From positions 1-5,120 of the forward strand of contig JAIRQK010000128.1 in NCBI GenBank assembly GCA_031256525.1: 5,120 nt of DNA, written 5' to 3'. Position numbers and translations under genes: made by a program. This document shows positions 3,241 to 5,120 of the stretch, piece after piece. The first letter of the stretch is position 1, and each line of letters starts with the position of its first letter. The notes under the pieces were generated by a model. That model worked only from the letters and a program-made list of their open reading frames with translations, was not told the DNA's origin and searched no databases. The DNA comes from Campylobacteraceae bacterium (GTDB lineage: Bacteria > Campylobacterota > Campylobacteria > Campylobacterales > Campylobacteraceae).

Positions 3241-3984
3241 CTACATATAAAGACCGCCGTTTACCTTTAAAACTTCTCCAGTTATGTATGCCGCCTCATC
3301 ACTTAGCAAAAATGCTACTGCATTTGCAACATCTTTTCCGCTTCCAAATTTCTTTAGAGGAATTTTATTTATATAAGCGTCTTTAATTTCAGAATTTAGT
3401 TTATCGGTCATATCTGTTTCGATAAATCCCGGAGTTATCGCATTGTATCTTACATTTCTACTTGCTGCTTCTTGTGCAAAACTCTTTGTCATCGCTATAA
3501 GACCACCTTTACTTGCAGAGTAGTTTACTTGTCCAGCATTTCCGCTTTCAGCTACTATCGAAGCGATATTGACAACAGAGCCAAATCTCTGTTTACTCAT
3601 CACTTTAAGAGCCTCTCTACAACCAACAAACGCCGCTGTTAGATTAACATCTATAACAGATGTAAAATCCTCAGTTTTCATTCTTAAAGCCAATTTGTCA
3701 TTTGTGATACCTGCATTGTTTACCAAATATGAGAGTTCCCCATCGCTTTCAATGATGGTTTTAATTCCATCTATAAAATCGTTTTCGTTTACTATATCAA
3801 ATCCGATAACCGCAGCCTTTCCGCCATCTTTTTCGATTAACTCTTTTAGTTCATCTGCAACGCTTGGATTTGAGCGATAGTTTATCCAAACTTTAAGACC
3901 AAGTTTTGCCAAAGTTATCGCTATATCTTTGCCAATTCCTCTTGAAGCTCCTGTAACTAAAACATTTTTTCCGTTAAAATTCAT
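3241..3984 (-). CDS. fabG: 3-oxoacyl-[acyl-carrier-protein] reductase
   Basis: FabG reduces 3-oxoacyl-ACP to 3-hydroxyacyl-ACP with NADPH in each elongation cycle; it acts in the cytoplasm as a tetramer. The 247-residue length is standard for this short-chain dehydrogenase. Visible motifs are the Rossmann TGASRGIG (11-18), NNAG (89-92), the catalytic set Asn114, Ser142, Tyr155 and Lys159 (YSASK), PGFIETDMT, and the closing VNGGLYM. The ATG at 3984 has AAGGAG about 5 bases upstream on the minus strand. gpmI ends 34 bases before it, so the two are probably co-transcribed. Its usual partner acpP lies 2.7 kb away beyond the plus-strand insert. Confidence 0.97.
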   Translation of the reverse strand: MNFNGKNVLVTGASRGIGKDIAITLAKLGLKVWINYRSNPSVADELKELIEKDGGKAAVIGFDIVNENDFIDGIKTIIESDGELSYLVNNAGITNDKLALRMKTEDFTSVIDVNLTAAFVGCREALKVMSKQRFGSVVNIASIVAESGNAGQVNYSASKGGLIAMTKSFAQEAASRNVRYNAITPGFIETDMTDKLNSEIKDAYINKIPLKKFGSGKDVANAVAFLLSDEAAYITGEVLKVNGGLYM

Positions 3985-4018
3985 CTTTTCTCCTTGATTG
4001 TGTTGTAAAATTTAAAAT

Positions 4019-5120
4019 CTAAAAAAGTGCATTGTCCATAACGTCTGGCTTTTTAATGCCCATAAGTTTAAGAACGGTTGCTGCAATGTTGCTAAGTCCA
4101 CCATGTTTTACCTCTTTTACCTCTGGTGCAATTATAAAACAATATACATTAAATGTGGTATGGTTTGTTAAAGGCAAGTTTTTATAGTCTTGCATAGCCT
4201 CGCAATTTCCATGATCGCTAGTAATAACCACTTTGTAGTTTTTCTCTTTTGCTTTTTCTAAAATTTTGCCAAGTGAAGTATCAACTGCTTCAACTGCTTT
4301 TATGGCAGCCTCATAGTCTCCTGTATGCCCTACCATATCACCATTTGCAAAATTTACAACTATAAAACCATACTCCTCTTCTAAAGCTCTCAAAACTGCA
4401 TTTGTAACTTCTGGTGTGCTCATTTGCGGTTTTTCATCGTAGGTTTTTACTTTTGGAGAGGGAATCAAAACTCTTGTCTCTCCAACAACTGGAGTTTCAA
4501 CTCCGCCATTAAAGAAAAAGGTTACATGAGCATATTTTTCTGTTTCAGCTGTGTGAAATTGTGAAATGCCTTCATTTGATATAATTTGACTAAGGGTGTC
4601 TGTTGGATTTTCGGACGCAAAAAGGATAGGGTACGAAAAAGTTTTATCATATTCGGTCATAGTTACGATGTTTGTTATGATTTTTTCTCTATCAAAATGG
4701 GTGAAATTTTTACTTGCAACTGCATTGACAATCTCTTTCATTCTATCATTTCTAAAATTGGCAAAGATAATGCCATCATTTTCATTTATCCCTGTAAAAT
4801 CGTTAAATGAAGCTGGTTTTATAAACTCGTCATATATATTTTCGCTATACATCGATTTTATATACTCTTGCGGAAGCATATCTATTTCATTGTTCGCATT
4901 TACGATAGTTTCATAAGCGACTTTTACTCTATCCCACCTGTTATCTCTATCCATAGCGTAAAATCTACCACTTACGGTTGATATCTTAATGTTTTCATCG
5001 CAAATAGCGGAAATTTCATCTATAAATTTTCCAGCTGATGTAGGACTGACATCGCGACCATCTGTGATTATGTGCAAAAAGATATTTTTACCGTTTTTCT
5101 TAGAGATAAGCGATAAGGCT
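4019..5120 (-). CDS. gpmI: 2,3-bisphosphoglycerate-independent phosphoglycerate mutase, C-terminal 366 residues
   Basis: This enzyme interconverts 3- and 2-phosphoglycerate in glycolysis and gluconeogenesis using two manganese ions and a phosphoserine. The frame is open at the right edge; TTG at 5077 is internal, since ALSLISKKNGKNIF continues upstream in frame and matches the family. Of a usual length near 500, the last 366 residues are present. Visible motifs include DGRDVSP, GRFYAMDRDNRWDRV, ANFRNDR, the metal-binding GDMVGHTGD (Asp261 and His265 of the visible part), SDHGNCE (Asp302, His303) and TNHTT (His320). The first metal aspartate and the catalytic serine lie outside the window. It precedes fabG by 34 bases on the same strand, an order seen in other Campylobacterota. 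Confidence 0.96.
   Translation of the reverse strand, partial: ALSLISKKNGKNIFLHIITDGRDVSPTSAGKFIDEISAICDENIKISTVSGRFYAMDRDNRWDRVKVAYETIVNANNEIDMLPQEYIKSMYSENIYDEFIKPASFNDFTGINENDGIIFANFRNDRMKEIVNAVASKNFTHFDREKIITNIVTMTEYDKTFSYPILFASENPTDTLSQIISNEGISQFHTAETEKYAHVTFFFNGGVETPVVGETRVLIPSPKVKTYDEKPQMSTPEVTNAVLRALEEEYGFIVVNFANGDMVGHTGDYEAAIKAVEAVDTSLGKILEKAKEKNYKVVITSDHGNCEAMQDYKNLPLTNHTTFNVYCFIIAPEVKEVKHGGLSNIAATVLKLMGIKKPDVMDNALF

Noticed and set aside
3569..3880. A 103-codon plus-strand frame inside fabG
   Set aside because: It is antisense to conserved fabG sequence and resembles no protein that I recognise.
4586..4916. Two overlapping plus-strand frames inside gpmI
   Set aside because: Both are antisense to strongly conserved gpmI motifs and lack start signals.
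5075..5077. TTG as the start codon of gpmI
   Set aside because: The frame continues upstream to the window edge with family-like sequence, and the N-terminal metal and serine motifs are still missing, so the TTG is an internal leucine codon.

Overview
The window is AT-rich DNA from a member of the Campylobacterota, most likely a Campylobacter or close relative. This rests on the order gpmI-fabG-(insert)-acpP-fabF, on the protein sequences, on weak -35 but good TATAAT-type -10 elements, on Sel1-like proteins of the cysteine-rich Hcp type, and on a run of 12 guanines of the kind that acts as a contingency locus in Campylobacter. The species cannot be named from this window.

The window has two blocks on opposite strands. 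Core genes lie on the minus strand. At the right, the C-terminal three quarters of gpmI (glycolysis) is followed after 34 bases by fabG. At the left are acpP and the first 67 codons of fabF. Together fabG, acpP and fabF supply the ketoreductase, the acyl carrier and the condensing enzyme of type II fatty-acid synthesis. They would be expected to sit close together.

Instead they are separated by about 2.7 kb of accessory DNA on the plus strand (roughly 600 to 3200). It holds, in order: a promoter with a 16-codon reading frame that contains the G12 tract; about 200 bases with nested inverted repeats and what looks like gene debris; two secreted cysteine-rich Sel1-repeat proteins (897-1700 and 1746-2654); and a small protein with a cytoplasmic zinc ribbon and two membrane helices (2742-3173). 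A 32-base perfect palindrome lies between the last of these and the convergent fabG.

The accessory genes share nearly the same leader sequence, and the two Sel1 genes also share their first codons and internal stretches. This points to duplication and gene conversion. The Sel1 proteins have the regular Cys-x7-Cys pairs of the Helicobacter Hcp family, so disulfide-bonded solenoids outside the cytoplasm are expected; their targets are unknown. The zinc-ribbon protein is not recognised.

The most interesting possibility is that the G tract makes expression of this cassette phase-variable. The present tract length stops the leader frame at 693. A tract of 11 or 14 G would keep it open to 805, through a hairpin that hides a Shine-Dalgarno and start codon. 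That mechanism is inferred, not shown.
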